A DNA stretch of 64,000 nucleotides. Origin: Sporosarcina aquimarina (GTDB lineage: Bacteria > Bacillota > Bacilli > Bacillales_A > Planococcaceae). Position numbers and translations under genes: made by a program. The stretch covers positions 62,001 through 126,000 of the forward strand of contig NZ_JACLBZ010000033.1 in NCBI RefSeq assembly GCF_019748715.1. The letters are read 5' to 3'. The number at the start of each line of letters is the position of its first letter. The stretch's first letter is position 1. Under the pieces are notes generated by a model. The model was not told the DNA's origin. It saw nothing but the letters and a program-made list of their open reading frames with translations, and ran no database searches. Below, piece after piece: positions 17,166-24,973 of the stretch.

Positions 17166-17612
17166 TTATAGTTTCTCTGCGTAATACCCTAGTTTTTTGA
17201 GCTGTTGAATCATCATTTCTTTTTCACTTGTATTTAAACCTGCAAAAATTTCTTTAATATCTTGTTTATGTTTAGGGAATACCTCATTCATTAACTCATT
17301 ACCGGCTTCTGTGATCGCTGCATAGGTGACACGCCGATCTTTAGGGCATGGTTTTCTTTCGAGATATTTTTTCTTTTCGAGCTTATCTACTACGTACGTA
17401 ATACTGCTGCTCGCTATCAATACTTTTTCACCTATTTTTTGTATTGGTTGCTCGCCTTTGTTATAGATCAACTCAAGAACCGCAAATTCAGTTGGGTTTA
17501 AACCTAAATTTTTAATATCTTCTTCCGCACGCTTTTTTATGGAATTCAAAGCACGAGTTAATACGACAAATAGTTTAAGGGATAATTCTTCTTCATTCTG
17601 AATCTCACTCAT
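17166..17612 (-). CDS. mhqR: MarR-family repressor MhqR
   Basis: 148 residues from ATG 17612 (AAGGTG eight bases upstream); a GTG at 17621 is too near that site. The winged helix runs from ~40 to 110 with KIGEKVLIASSSITYVVDKLEKKKYLERK as recognition helix and LERKPCPKDRRVTYAAITEAG as wing. Length and sequence fit MhqR (YkvE), which represses quinone-detoxification genes and is released by methylhydroquinone and catechol. Its own promoter carries an MhqR-type palindrome, so autoregulation is expected. Confidence 0.87.
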   Translation of the reverse strand: MSEIQNEEELSLKLFVVLTRALNSIKKRAEEDIKNLGLNPTEFAVLELIYNKGEQPIQKIGEKVLIASSSITYVVDKLEKKKYLERKPCPKDRRVTYAAITEAGNELMNEVFPKHKQDIKEIFAGLNTSEKEMMIQQLKKLGYYAEKL

Positions 17613-17631
17613 GTAGCTCACACCTTTTCAA

Positions 17632-17679
17632 TATCTTGAATTCGAGACAATTATAGTATTGATTCATGTTCTTTGTCAA
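17632..17679 (-). promoter_or_regulatory. SigA promoter and MhqR operator of the mhqR-mhqO-mhqD unit
   Basis: On the minus strand TTGACA (17674-17679), 18 bp, TATAAT (17650-17655), followed at once by the palindrome TATCTTGAATTCGAGACA (plus-strand 17632-17649). The B. subtilis MhqR box is TATCTCGAATTCGAGATA; this one differs at a few bases and lies over the transcription start. Confidence 0.85.
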
Positions 17680-17739
17680 TACTATAGGTCTACCCGGCGC
17701 AATGCATAAAGCATCGCAATTACACTGAAACGTAATCGC

Positions 17740-17797
17740 TTGACGAGAAAGCATTGCTCATCTATACTTGTAATTAATATATCTCAAATGCGAGATA
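17740..17797 (+). promoter_or_regulatory. SigA promoter and MhqR-type operator of the YceI gene
   Basis: TTGACG (17740-17745), 17 bp, TATACT (17763-17768), then TATCTCAAATGCGAGATA (17780-17797) with perfect 6-bp arms over the start of transcription. A half-site (CAAGATA) follows at 17806. The YceI gene therefore probably belongs to the MhqR regulon. Confidence 0.82.
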
Positions 17798-17825
17798 AAC
17801 AAATTCAAGATAGGGGACAATGATA

Positions 17826-18353
17826 ATGACAAATTGGATAGTAGACAATTCACATTCACACATTGGTTTTTCAGTAAAGCACATGATGGTTTCAAAAGTA
17901 AAAGGCACATTTGAAGACTACACTGCAACTGTAGAAGCGGAAGACATGACGGATTTGTCAACAGCAAATATATCGTTTGTAATTCAAACTGCATCTATCA
18001 ATACAAAATCAGAGGACCGAGACAATCACTTACGTGGAGAAGACTTTTTTGACGCAGAGCAATATCCGACGATTACATTCCAATCAAAAAACATTGAAAA
18101 AGATGGCGATGATTATAAAATAACGGGTGACCTAACCATTAAGGATGTAACAAAACATGTAACATTTGATGTTTCATTTAACGGAAAAGGAAAAAATCCT
18201 TGGGGCGTAGACGTCTATGGGTTCGAAGGCGAAATGAAATTGAACCGTGAAGAATTTGGTTTAACATGGAATGCTGCGCTTGAAACCGGTGGTGTCCTTG
18301 TAGGTAAAGACATTAAAATTGATCTCGAATTACAAGTGAATCCAGCTCAATAA
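17826..18353 (+). CDS. YceI-family lipid/isoprenoid-binding protein
   Basis: 175 residues, starting at ATG 17826 (AGGGGA nine bases upstream); ATG 17820 is too near the site. NWIVDNSHSHIGFSVKHMM and the run DRDNHLRGEDFFDAEQYPTI are hallmark YceI sequences. The fold is an eight-strand lipocalin-like barrel that binds polyisoprenoid chains such as ubiquinone precursors in the founding member. No signal peptide, so it is cytosolic. The operator upstream links it to the quinone-stress regulator MhqR, which makes a role in handling quinones or their lipid tails plausible. Confidence 0.88.
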   Translation: MTNWIVDNSHSHIGFSVKHMMVSKVKGTFEDYTATVEAEDMTDLSTANISFVIQTASINTKSEDRDNHLRGEDFFDAEQYPTITFQSKNIEKDGDDYKITGDLTIKDVTKHVTFDVSFNGKGKNPWGVDVYGFEGEMKLNREEFGLTWNAALETGGVLVGKDIKIDLELQVNPAQ

Positions 18354-18666
18354 TTAAATAATAGGAAAAAGCACAAGTTCGAACTCATGAACTTGTGCTT
18401 TTTCCTATTTACTTTGATTCGCAGGGGAGCGGAGTACAGGATTAGGTAACAGGATAAAATAATGTGTGTATTCCAAGATAAAATGTGGTAAATTAAACGT
18501 CTGTTTCCTCATACTCAGTTAATCTAGCCGTTCAAAACCTGGAAGCAATTATGCCTCAACATAATTGATCAGGAAATGGTTCATCTGAAAACGAATGACT
18601 GTAACGAAAAAGGGTATAATATTAAGAAATATGGTTATGAACGCTATTATTGAAAGAAGTGATCAC
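18354..18666 (+). other. Intergenic region between the YceI and YitT genes
   Basis: Apart from the terminator at 18363-18406 it holds a TATAAT at 18615-18620 that may serve the YitT gene, without a good -35 partner. I see no gene or repeat in the rest. Confidence 0.5.
18363..18406. terminator. Strong terminator after the YceI gene
   Basis: AGGAAAAAGCACAAGTTC and its exact complement around an 8-base loop, ending in a T-rich arm. Confidence 0.88.
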
Positions 18667-19539
18667 ATGAATTCAGTCACAAAACAAAAGAACAATAAAC
18701 TTAGGATGGTTTTCCAAGGAGTACTAGTTATTATCGGGTCCTTAATAACAGCGTATGGACTTGAATCGGTGTTAATCCCAAACAATGTATCGGATGGTGG
18801 GATAACGGGCTTGAGTATTGTTGGTTCGCAGCTGTTTGGGTTTCCTCTAGGCCTTTTGATTGCCTTACTGAATATCCCATTCGTATATTTAGGGTACAAA
18901 CAGATCGGTAAAAGTTTTGCTATATATTCGGTGATCGGCATTGGTTCATTGGCGATCAGCACTAGTCTGATGCACCATATACCAACGATTGTTCAAGGGG
19001 ACACTCTGTTAGTGACCGTGGTAGGTGGTGTGATCATAGGTGTAGGGATGGGACTTGCCTTGCGTAATGGCGGCGCATTAGATGGGATTGATATGTTAGC
19101 CGTACTTCTTTCCCGAAAGTTACCGTTCGGGACAAGCGATCTGATCCTGTTTTTGAATGTTTTTGTTTTTATCGTGGTTTCGACGGTATTTGGGCTTACA
19201 GGAGCTATTTTATCTGCGCTTGCTTATTTCATTGCTTCCAAAGTAATCCATATTATTGAAGAAGGCTTAAGTGGATCAAAAACCTTCAATATTATTACAG
19301 ACCAGCCTGAATTAATGGTAGAGACAATTCGTGAACGTTTGGGACGCAGTGCAACATACCAGCTTATTCAAGGCAGTTATAGCAATAAAGAATACAAGGA
19401 AATCACTTGCGTCATCAATCGTTTGGAAGATAGTAAAATGAAAGAGATCATTCGGGAAATTGACAAGAATGCTTTTGTTACCGTATATGACGTTGCGGAA
19501 GTTAAGGGCGGCAGTTTTACCAAGAGTGACATTCATTAA
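18667..19539 (+). CDS. YitT/DUF161-DUF2179 membrane protein
   Basis: 290 residues from ATG 18667. Five to six membrane segments (GVLVIIGSLITAYGLESVLIP marks the family) are followed by a cytosolic DUF2179 domain (KTFNIITDQPELMVETIRER to VYDVAEVKGGSF). B. subtilis carries several such paralogues (YitT, YpjC, YqfU), with no firm function; a transport or sensing role is assumed. The longer reading from 18595 lacks a ribosome-binding site. Confidence 0.82.
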   Translation: MNSVTKQKNNKLRMVFQGVLVIIGSLITAYGLESVLIPNNVSDGGITGLSIVGSQLFGFPLGLLIALLNIPFVYLGYKQIGKSFAIYSVIGIGSLAISTSLMHHIPTIVQGDTLLVTVVGGVIIGVGMGLALRNGGALDGIDMLAVLLSRKLPFGTSDLILFLNVFVFIVVSTVFGLTGAILSALAYFIASKVIHIIEEGLSGSKTFNIITDQPELMVETIRERLGRSATYQLIQGSYSNKEYKEITCVINRLEDSKMKEIIREIDKNAFVTVYDVAEVKGGSFTKSDIH

Positions 19540-19593
19540 AGTGTCTGCCTAAAAAAGTTATTTGTACTGTGGTCCGGCATAGCAATAAATCAA

Positions 19594-19633
19594 AGCGATT
19601 ACCACTCCTGTCAATTAGGGAGCGGTAATCGCT
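19594..19633. terminator. Terminator between YitT and nitroreductase genes
   Basis: AGCGATTACCACTCC...GGAGCGGTAATCGCT between converging genes; only short T tracts. Confidence 0.65.
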
Positions 19634-19637
19634 ATGT

Positions 19638-20210
19638 TTAATTATCTATAATCGTTAATAGTTCTCGAATATCTGTACGATCTTGTGGTTCCGGTATATG
19701 TTTTGGATAGCCAATCATCAGTGTAGCGACGACTTTCTCGCCAGGTTTTACGCCGATGCCTTCCCTGAATACTGGATCGTATATCCAATCATTTGATCGC
19801 CAAATCATCCCAATGCCCCGTTCCCAAGCTGCAAGTTGAAAATTTTGAATCATTGTGGAGACTGCTCCATAATCCTCATCCCATCTTCTTTGTCGCGGAT
19901 CTTCCGGCATGATCACAACGAGATGAAGGGGAATATTTCGGAAATAATCAGCTTTCCGATATACTCTTTCGGGTACTTCGCCGCCTGTTTTTGGCTGGGA
20001 ATCTATATAGGCTTGTACAAACTGCTCTTTTCCGTTACTTGTATATAATTGAAATCGCCAAGGTTCCGTCAGCTTATGATTCGGTGCCCATTTGGCGACA
20101 TTAAGTAATTCAATGAGTTCCTCCACATCCACTGGATCGGTTTTAAACGCCTTAATAGACCTTCTGCCAATTATGGACTTTTCTACTTCGTTTTTTGCTG
20201 CGTAACTCAT
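19638..20210 (-). CDS. Nitroreductase-family FMN oxidoreductase (YfhC-like), iron-regulated
   Basis: 190 residues. FMN contacts are visible in IIGRRSIKAF near the N terminus and GIGMIWRSNDW around residue 130; AKWAPNHKLTEPWRF is typical of the YdjA/YfhC branch. The family reduces nitro groups, quinones or flavins with NAD(P)H. A Fur-type box overlaps its promoter; B. subtilis yfhC, a similar gene, belongs to the Fur regulon. The natural substrate is unknown, and a role in ferric or flavin reduction under iron limitation is an inference. Confidence 0.82.
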   Translation of the reverse strand: MSYAAKNEVEKSIIGRRSIKAFKTDPVDVEELIELLNVAKWAPNHKLTEPWRFQLYTSNGKEQFVQAYIDSQPKTGGEVPERVYRKADYFRNIPLHLVVIMPEDPRQRRWDEDYGAVSTMIQNFQLAAWERGIGMIWRSNDWIYDPVFREGIGVKPGEKVVATLMIGYPKHIPEPQDRTDIRELLTIIDN

Positions 20211-20249
20211 GATAGAAAACTCCTCTCCTATAATACTAATACATGCAAA

Positions 20250-20264
20250 TGAAAATCATTATCA
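20250..20264 (-). promoter_or_regulatory. Fur box over the nitroreductase promoter
   Basis: TGAAAATCATTATCA differs from the 7-1-7 Fur consensus TGATAATNATTATCA at one position. On the minus strand it overlaps a -35-like TTGATA and lies ~50 bp upstream of the start codon. Confidence 0.8.
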
Positions 20265-20329
20265 ACTATTATCATACCATGTGTAAGGAGAGTGATAAAC
20301 ACAAAACGCTTACGGTTGATGGGTATAGA

Positions 20330-20359
20330 AAAAACCACTGAACGTAATGTTCAGTGGTG
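20330..20359 (-). terminator. Terminator of the AbgT-family gene
   Basis: ACCACTGAAC...GTTCAGTGGT with a T-run on the minus strand. Confidence 0.85.
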
Positions 20360-20366
20360 AGTCATA

Positions 20367-21899
20367 TTAATTCCCATAATAAATCGGAGAGCCAGGCCCT
20401 AAGTCGATTCCGAGAAGCATCCAAACGATGAGAGTTAAACTCCAGAAAGCCAAGAAAAACATAGAATAAGGGAACATAACAGAGACTAGTGTTCCGATCC
20501 CCATTTTCTTATCATACTTCTGTGCAAATGCGATAATAATCGCAAAGTATGTCATCAAAGGAGAAATAATATTGGTTGATGAATCTGCCACCCGATACGC
20601 CATCTGTGTTAATTCGGGTGAATAACCGAGCTGCATCATAATCGGCACAAATACCGGTGCCATCATAGCCCATTTTGCAGATGCACTGCCGATAAACAAG
20701 TTGATGAAAGCAGCAATGAGAATGAATAACAGCAGCAATGGAATACCTTTTAAGTTGATGCTATCAAGGAAATTAGCTCCATACACGCCTAAAACCAATC
20801 CCATATTCGATTCAGAGAAAAATGCGACAAATTGACTCGCAGTGAAAGACAATACGATGAACATACCCATTGCAGACATCGTCGTTGACATCATCGCAGC
20901 TACGTCTTTATCATCGCGAATTAATTTTGTTACTTTTCCATAGACCAAACCTGGCACGAAGAATAGGAATGCGATAATTGGAACGAGTGACTTCATGAAT
21001 GGCGATTTAATAATCGGCATATCGCCTTCATCGCCACGTAATGGAGCACCTGGGAATAGAACGAGTAATGCAACTAGAATTCCAGCAACAATTACAGAAA
21101 TACCAGCCCATACTAAACCCTTCTTCTCAATAGCAGTTAGCTTCTCTACTTTCTCACGATATTCACCATTATATTCGCCAAGTCGTGGTTCGACAATTTT
21201 CTCTGTCACCCAAGCACCAACAACTGTCAGCACTAATACCGAAAAGGCAATGAAATAATAATTCATGGCAATGTTCATACCGTCCGCATACTCGGGGTTA
21301 ATGATTGCTGCAGACATAATCGTCAATTCACCAAGAAGCGCGTCCGTACCAGACAGTAGTAAGTTCGCACTGAACCCGCCCGAAACTCCAGCGAAGGCAG
21401 CGGCCAGACCCGCTAATGGGTGTCTGCCAAGTGCCGCAAATAAAACAGCTCCAAGTGGCGGCAATACAACATAACCTGCATCGGAAGCTACGCTAGACAT
21501 AACGCCAGCAAAAACCAATCCGAGTGTGATCAATCGTTTCGGAACAGACATCACAAATCCACGCAGCAATGCACTGATCAACCCAGAACCTTCTGCAACT
21601 CCAATCCCTAGCATCGTAATTAGCACGACGCCGAGCGGAGCAAAACCAATGAAATTGTCCGTCATATTCGTAATGATGTAATGAATTCCTTCCCCGCTAA
21701 GCAGGTTATGGACTTCGATCATTTCCCCTTCTTTTCCTGGATGGGCGGCACTGATGCCGAAAGAAGAAACAACTGCAGACAAGACGATAACTAAAAGAGC
21801 GAGCAACGCAAACAACGTTACCGGATGGGGCAATCGGTTACCAGTTTTCTCGATCATATCTAAAAACTTTTGGAAAAAGCCTCTTTTTTCCGTATTCAT
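20367..21899 (-). CDS. AbgT-family transporter
   Basis: 510 residues, about eleven membrane segments plus two re-entrant loops. Family marks: RLPHPVTLFALLALLVIVLS at the N terminus, GVMSSVASDAGYVVLPPLGA, GVSGGFSANLLLSGTDALL and FIGSASAKWAMMAPVFVPI. AbgT of E. coli imports p-aminobenzoyl-glutamate; other members export sulfonamides and related folate antagonists. No abgA or abgB hydrolase gene is near, so the direction and substrate cannot be decided. Single-gene unit. Confidence 0.88.
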   Translation of the reverse strand: MNTEKRGFFQKFLDMIEKTGNRLPHPVTLFALLALLVIVLSAVVSSFGISAAHPGKEGEMIEVHNLLSGEGIHYIITNMTDNFIGFAPLGVVLITMLGIGVAEGSGLISALLRGFVMSVPKRLITLGLVFAGVMSSVASDAGYVVLPPLGAVLFAALGRHPLAGLAAAFAGVSGGFSANLLLSGTDALLGELTIMSAAIINPEYADGMNIAMNYYFIAFSVLVLTVVGAWVTEKIVEPRLGEYNGEYREKVEKLTAIEKKGLVWAGISVIVAGILVALLVLFPGAPLRGDEGDMPIIKSPFMKSLVPIIAFLFFVPGLVYGKVTKLIRDDKDVAAMMSTTMSAMGMFIVLSFTASQFVAFFSESNMGLVLGVYGANFLDSINLKGIPLLLLFILIAAFINLFIGSASAKWAMMAPVFVPIMMQLGYSPELTQMAYRVADSSTNIISPLMTYFAIIIAFAQKYDKKMGIGTLVSVMFPYSMFFLAFWSLTLIVWMLLGIDLGPGSPIYYGN

Positions 21900-22108
21900 G
21901 AAGATCTCCTTCCGTCTATAAATTACTATTCATTATTTAAAAAAATAAATAATTTTTTAAACTTAGTACAGTATATATAAGATAGCTCCCCAAATAAATA
22001 CTTTAGTGAAATAATTAAATTGGAAAAAGCTTTCGACTGTTATGACGAGGGGGAATAGTTAAAATAGATTTTTAGAAAATGGCCTTTTTATGTATATAGA
22101 TATTAAAA

Positions 22109-22138
22109 TGCCCACCTTCTACTTGACGGAGGTGGGTT
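22109..22138 (-). terminator. Terminator of the lipoprotein gene
   Basis: CCCACCT...AGGTGGG, T-rich on the minus-strand side. Confidence 0.75.
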
Positions 22139-22147
22139 GTTTGTCAT

Positions 22148-22573
22148 CTATTCTGCGTCAATAAAAATTCCTTTAAGGCGAGGGTCTCCATCGTCATTTT
22201 TGCCATCATAAGTTCCGTAGACAGTGACCGTCGTGCCTTCTGGAATTTCTGTACGATCGCTCAACCGATTGTCGTCAACCCATACTACTTCATTGGAAGA
22301 ATCATCGGTTTTGCTTTTTAATTCAAATGTTCCTTGTTCGAATCTCAAAACGATTCCAGTAAATTTCACTTTTGAATTAATAGGAACTTTGTCTTGAGAA
22401 AGGGAAAGATAATCTTGTTCAGTGGTTCCCGCCTTAAGCCCTTTTTCCATACCCATATTGGTTTGTTTATCGGCAGCAGGAGTTTCTTGTGTCTCTGGAG
22501 TATCAGGTGTTTCTTCATTGCTACAGGCTGCTAACAGCACTGCAGTCATCATGAAAATGATTAGCTTTTTCAA
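22148..22573 (-). CDS. Small lipoprotein with OB-like domain
   Basis: 141 residues. Signal sequence with lipobox LLAACS (Cys17) predicts anchoring to the outer face of the membrane. A Thr/Pro/Glu-rich spacer (~20-40) precedes a ~90-residue beta-rich domain (SKVKFTGIVLRFEQGTFELK ... GTTVTVYGTYDG), which reads like a small OB-fold of the tRNA_anti-like kind found in secreted proteins. Function unknown. Confidence 0.7.
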   Translation of the reverse strand: MKKLIIFMMTAVLLAACSNEETPDTPETQETPAADKQTNMGMEKGLKAGTTEQDYLSLSQDKVPINSKVKFTGIVLRFEQGTFELKSKTDDSSNEVVWVDDNRLSDRTEIPEGTTVTVYGTYDGKNDDGDPRLKGIFIDAE

Positions 22574-22724
22574 TCTAAATCGCCTCCTTATGTAATCATA
22601 AGTAAATTGAAAGGAAAAGAAAACAGTTTACTGTAATAACCATGATAGTTTCTGCTCTAACTGCACAAATGTTTTTGAATTGTTATACTACATACATCAG
22701 AATTTTTTAATTAGGAGTATGGGG

Positions 22725-23999
22725 ATGAACTCAAAATCGACGTGGCGCCAAATATTACATTCTGAAGCTGCACGCATTGCCGTCATTGCGATCATTACGG
22801 CGCTTACTGGTGAATTGAAAGTGCTGCCGTTCGCGGATGAGACGTTCCGTTTTGCGCTGGGCGGGATTGTGTTCTTTTTGCTGATTCTTATTTATCCGCC
22901 AGCTTCCATGCTGCGGACTGGGTTTATTACAGCGGTTACGGTTGTGCTTTTTCGGGTAGCTGAAGAGACGTGGCTTGGCGTTGCGCTAATTGATAGTTTG
23001 CTGATGCATGTTCCGGTTTTTCTGTTTTACTTTATAGTAGCGGTTGGCTGGCATTTTGCCGATTTGGAGAAGTACAAGTCTTTGCCATTGCAGCTAGGGG
23101 CATTGGCTTTATTATTCGAAGTGATCGGCAATACGTCGGAGCATGCACTTCGGAATTGGTGGATGGATGATTCACTGTTAAATATGAAAGAGTGGGGTAT
23201 CCTTGTGGGAGTAGCGTTGCTGCGTAGTTTCTTTACGGTCGGACTGTATAGTTCAGTAGCTTTATCGAAAGAAAAACAACGTATGGAGGAAATGCTCGGC
23301 GTAGGGGCGGAGTTATATGCAGAAGCGCTCTATTTACAGAAGTCGATGAATCATATTGAGCAAATTACAGCTTCCAGCCACGATTTGTATCGCAAGTTGA
23401 AGAAAGAGGATAAACGAGAGCTCAGCACACAGGCGCTTCAGATTGCCCAAGAGATCCATGAGGTGAAAAAGGATTCACAACGGATTTTGGCGGGGCTTTC
23501 GAAATGGGCAAGCCGACAAGAAGTGGCGGCCTTTTATCTATCAGATCTACTTGAATTGGTCGTATCGGCAAATGAAAAGTATAGTGAATTGATAGGCAAA
23601 GACTGTGTCATTGAAAAATCAATCGCCACTGACTTTCAGACGGACCAGCATGTACCACTTCTGGCGGTCCTTAATAATTTGACTTCCAATGCTGTAGAGG
23701 CGACGGAGCGGAAGGGTATTGTGAAAATTAGTGTCGACAGTGACGCAGAATGGGTCTTTTTTTATGTGCAAGATACAGGCAGAGGGGTTCCAGCAGAGCA
23801 TGAAGAAGTGATTTTTGAGCCGGGATACACGACGAAATTCAATGAACAGGGAGTGGCGGCAACGGGTATCGGATTGTCGCATGTGACGGCAATCGTCGAT
23901 GCGATGCAAGGCGAAATTCAAATGCAGCGTCTGGATGTCGGCACATTATTTGAAGTGAAAATTCCCATGCAATCCATTAAGAAGGAGATAAAGGTATGA
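22725..23999 (+). CDS. glnK: GlnK-type (YcbA) sensor histidine kinase
   Basis: 424 residues from ATG 22725 (TTAGGAG seven bases upstream). Five or six N-terminal membrane segments (~15-190), a coiled linker, then a GHKL ATPase domain with NNLTSNAVEAT (N box), DTGRGVP (G1) and GIGLSHV (G2). The membrane layout and the partner match B. subtilis GlnK, which with GlnL controls glutamine uptake and use. It is coupled to glnL by a four-base overlap. The downstream amino acid symporter fits the same role. Confidence 0.82.
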   Translation: MNSKSTWRQILHSEAARIAVIAIITALTGELKVLPFADETFRFALGGIVFFLLILIYPPASMLRTGFITAVTVVLFRVAEETWLGVALIDSLLMHVPVFLFYFIVAVGWHFADLEKYKSLPLQLGALALLFEVIGNTSEHALRNWWMDDSLLNMKEWGILVGVALLRSFFTVGLYSSVALSKEKQRMEEMLGVGAELYAEALYLQKSMNHIEQITASSHDLYRKLKKEDKRELSTQALQIAQEIHEVKKDSQRILAGLSKWASRQEVAAFYLSDLLELVVSANEKYSELIGKDCVIEKSIATDFQTDQHVPLLAVLNNLTSNAVEATERKGIVKISVDSDAEWVFFYVQDTGRGVPAEHEEVIFEPGYTTKFNEQGVAATGIGLSHVTAIVDAMQGEIQMQRLDVGTLFEVKIPMQSIKKEIKV

Positions 24000-24883
24000 G
24001 ATATTTTATCGTAGATGATGACAAAGCGAGCCGCTTGATGCTGAAGAATATCCTGGAAGGGCAGGAACTCGGTATGGTCATTGGTGAGGCGGATAGCGGT
24101 GTGAAAGCCATCCCTCAAATTTTGTCGCTGACGCCGGATTTGGTGCTGATTGATTTGTTGATGCCGGATTTGGATGGTATTGAGACGATCCAACAGCTGA
24201 AATCGCAAGGATTTAATGGACAATTCATTATGTTGAGTCAAGTAGTCAGTAAAGAGATGGTGGGAGAAGCCTATCAAGTCGGGGTGGAGTTTTTCATTCA
24301 TAAGCCGATCAACCAAATAGAAGTACAAAGCGTATTGCGACGAACGGCGGAACAACTGCGTTTGAAAAATTCCCTAACCACAATTCGTGAATCGCTCGCT
24401 CTGATTGGAACGTTGGATCAGCCAAAAGTGAAACGTACAATAAAGGAAATTGTGCTAGCTAAACTTCATGACATGGGGATAATCGGGGAAAGCGGCAGCC
24501 GGGACATTGTGACAATTGTAGAAGTGCTCGCAGAACAAAATGCCGCTCAATTGCCGCCATTGAAAGAGCTTTACGAGGCGGCATTACATAAGATGGGTGT
24601 CCAAGCGAAGGAAATACCAAAGGAAAGCAAAGCGATGGAGCAGAGGATTCGCCGATCCATCTTGACTGCGATAGATCATTTAGCTTCGCTCGGAGCAGTA
24701 GATTATACGATTTCGGAGTTTGAGTATTACGCGCCACGATTCTTTGATTTTCAGGAAATTACTCAACGGATGAAACAAATTCAAGAGGAAAGCTTTGGGA
24801 TGAAGGCAGTCAAGGTCAATAGTAAGAAGTTTCTTCAAGTTTTATATATCGAGACGATGGAAGAACAAAAAAAGAATTTGTAG
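23996..24883 (+). CDS. glnL: GlnL-type (YcbB) response regulator
   Basis: 295 residues: receiver domain 1-~115 with phosphoacceptor Asp in VLIDLLMPD and Lys in FFIHKPI, then a ~170-residue YcbB-type output domain (from LTTIRESLALIG to the end), which is typical only of GlnL relatives and contains a helix-turn-helix-like core. The gene starts inside the glnK stop codon. Target is probably the gltT-type gene 90 bp downstream. Confidence 0.85.
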   Translation: MRYFIVDDDKASRLMLKNILEGQELGMVIGEADSGVKAIPQILSLTPDLVLIDLLMPDLDGIETIQQLKSQGFNGQFIMLSQVVSKEMVGEAYQVGVEFFIHKPINQIEVQSVLRRTAEQLRLKNSLTTIRESLALIGTLDQPKVKRTIKEIVLAKLHDMGIIGESGSRDIVTIVEVLAEQNAAQLPPLKELYEAALHKMGVQAKEIPKESKAMEQRIRRSILTAIDHLASLGAVDYTISEFEYYAPRFFDFQEITQRMKQIQEESFGMKAVKVNSKKFLQVLYIETMEEQKKNL

Positions 24884-24906
24884 GATGGTGTAGAATTTTG
24901 TAGGAT
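24877..24906 (+). promoter_or_regulatory. Direct repeat upstream of gltT, possible GlnL site
   Basis: TTTGTAGGAT occurs twice, exactly 20 bp apart (24877 and 24897), the first across the glnL stop codon. B. subtilis GlnL binds repeats of TTTTGT, so a GlnL link is plausible though the spacing differs. Confidence 0.4.
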
Positions 24907-24934
24907 TCTTTTATGATAATCCTAAGTTACTTCG

Positions 24935-24948
24935 AGAAAGCGTTTTCA
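24935..24948 (+). promoter_or_regulatory. CcpA cre box upstream of gltT
   Basis: AGAAAGCGTTTTCA fits the cre consensus TGNAANCGNWNNCA closely and lies 26 bp before the start codon, where bound CcpA would block transcription. Confidence 0.65.
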
Positions 24949-24973
24949 GGAGTAAGCTAAAGGAGGATTATCT

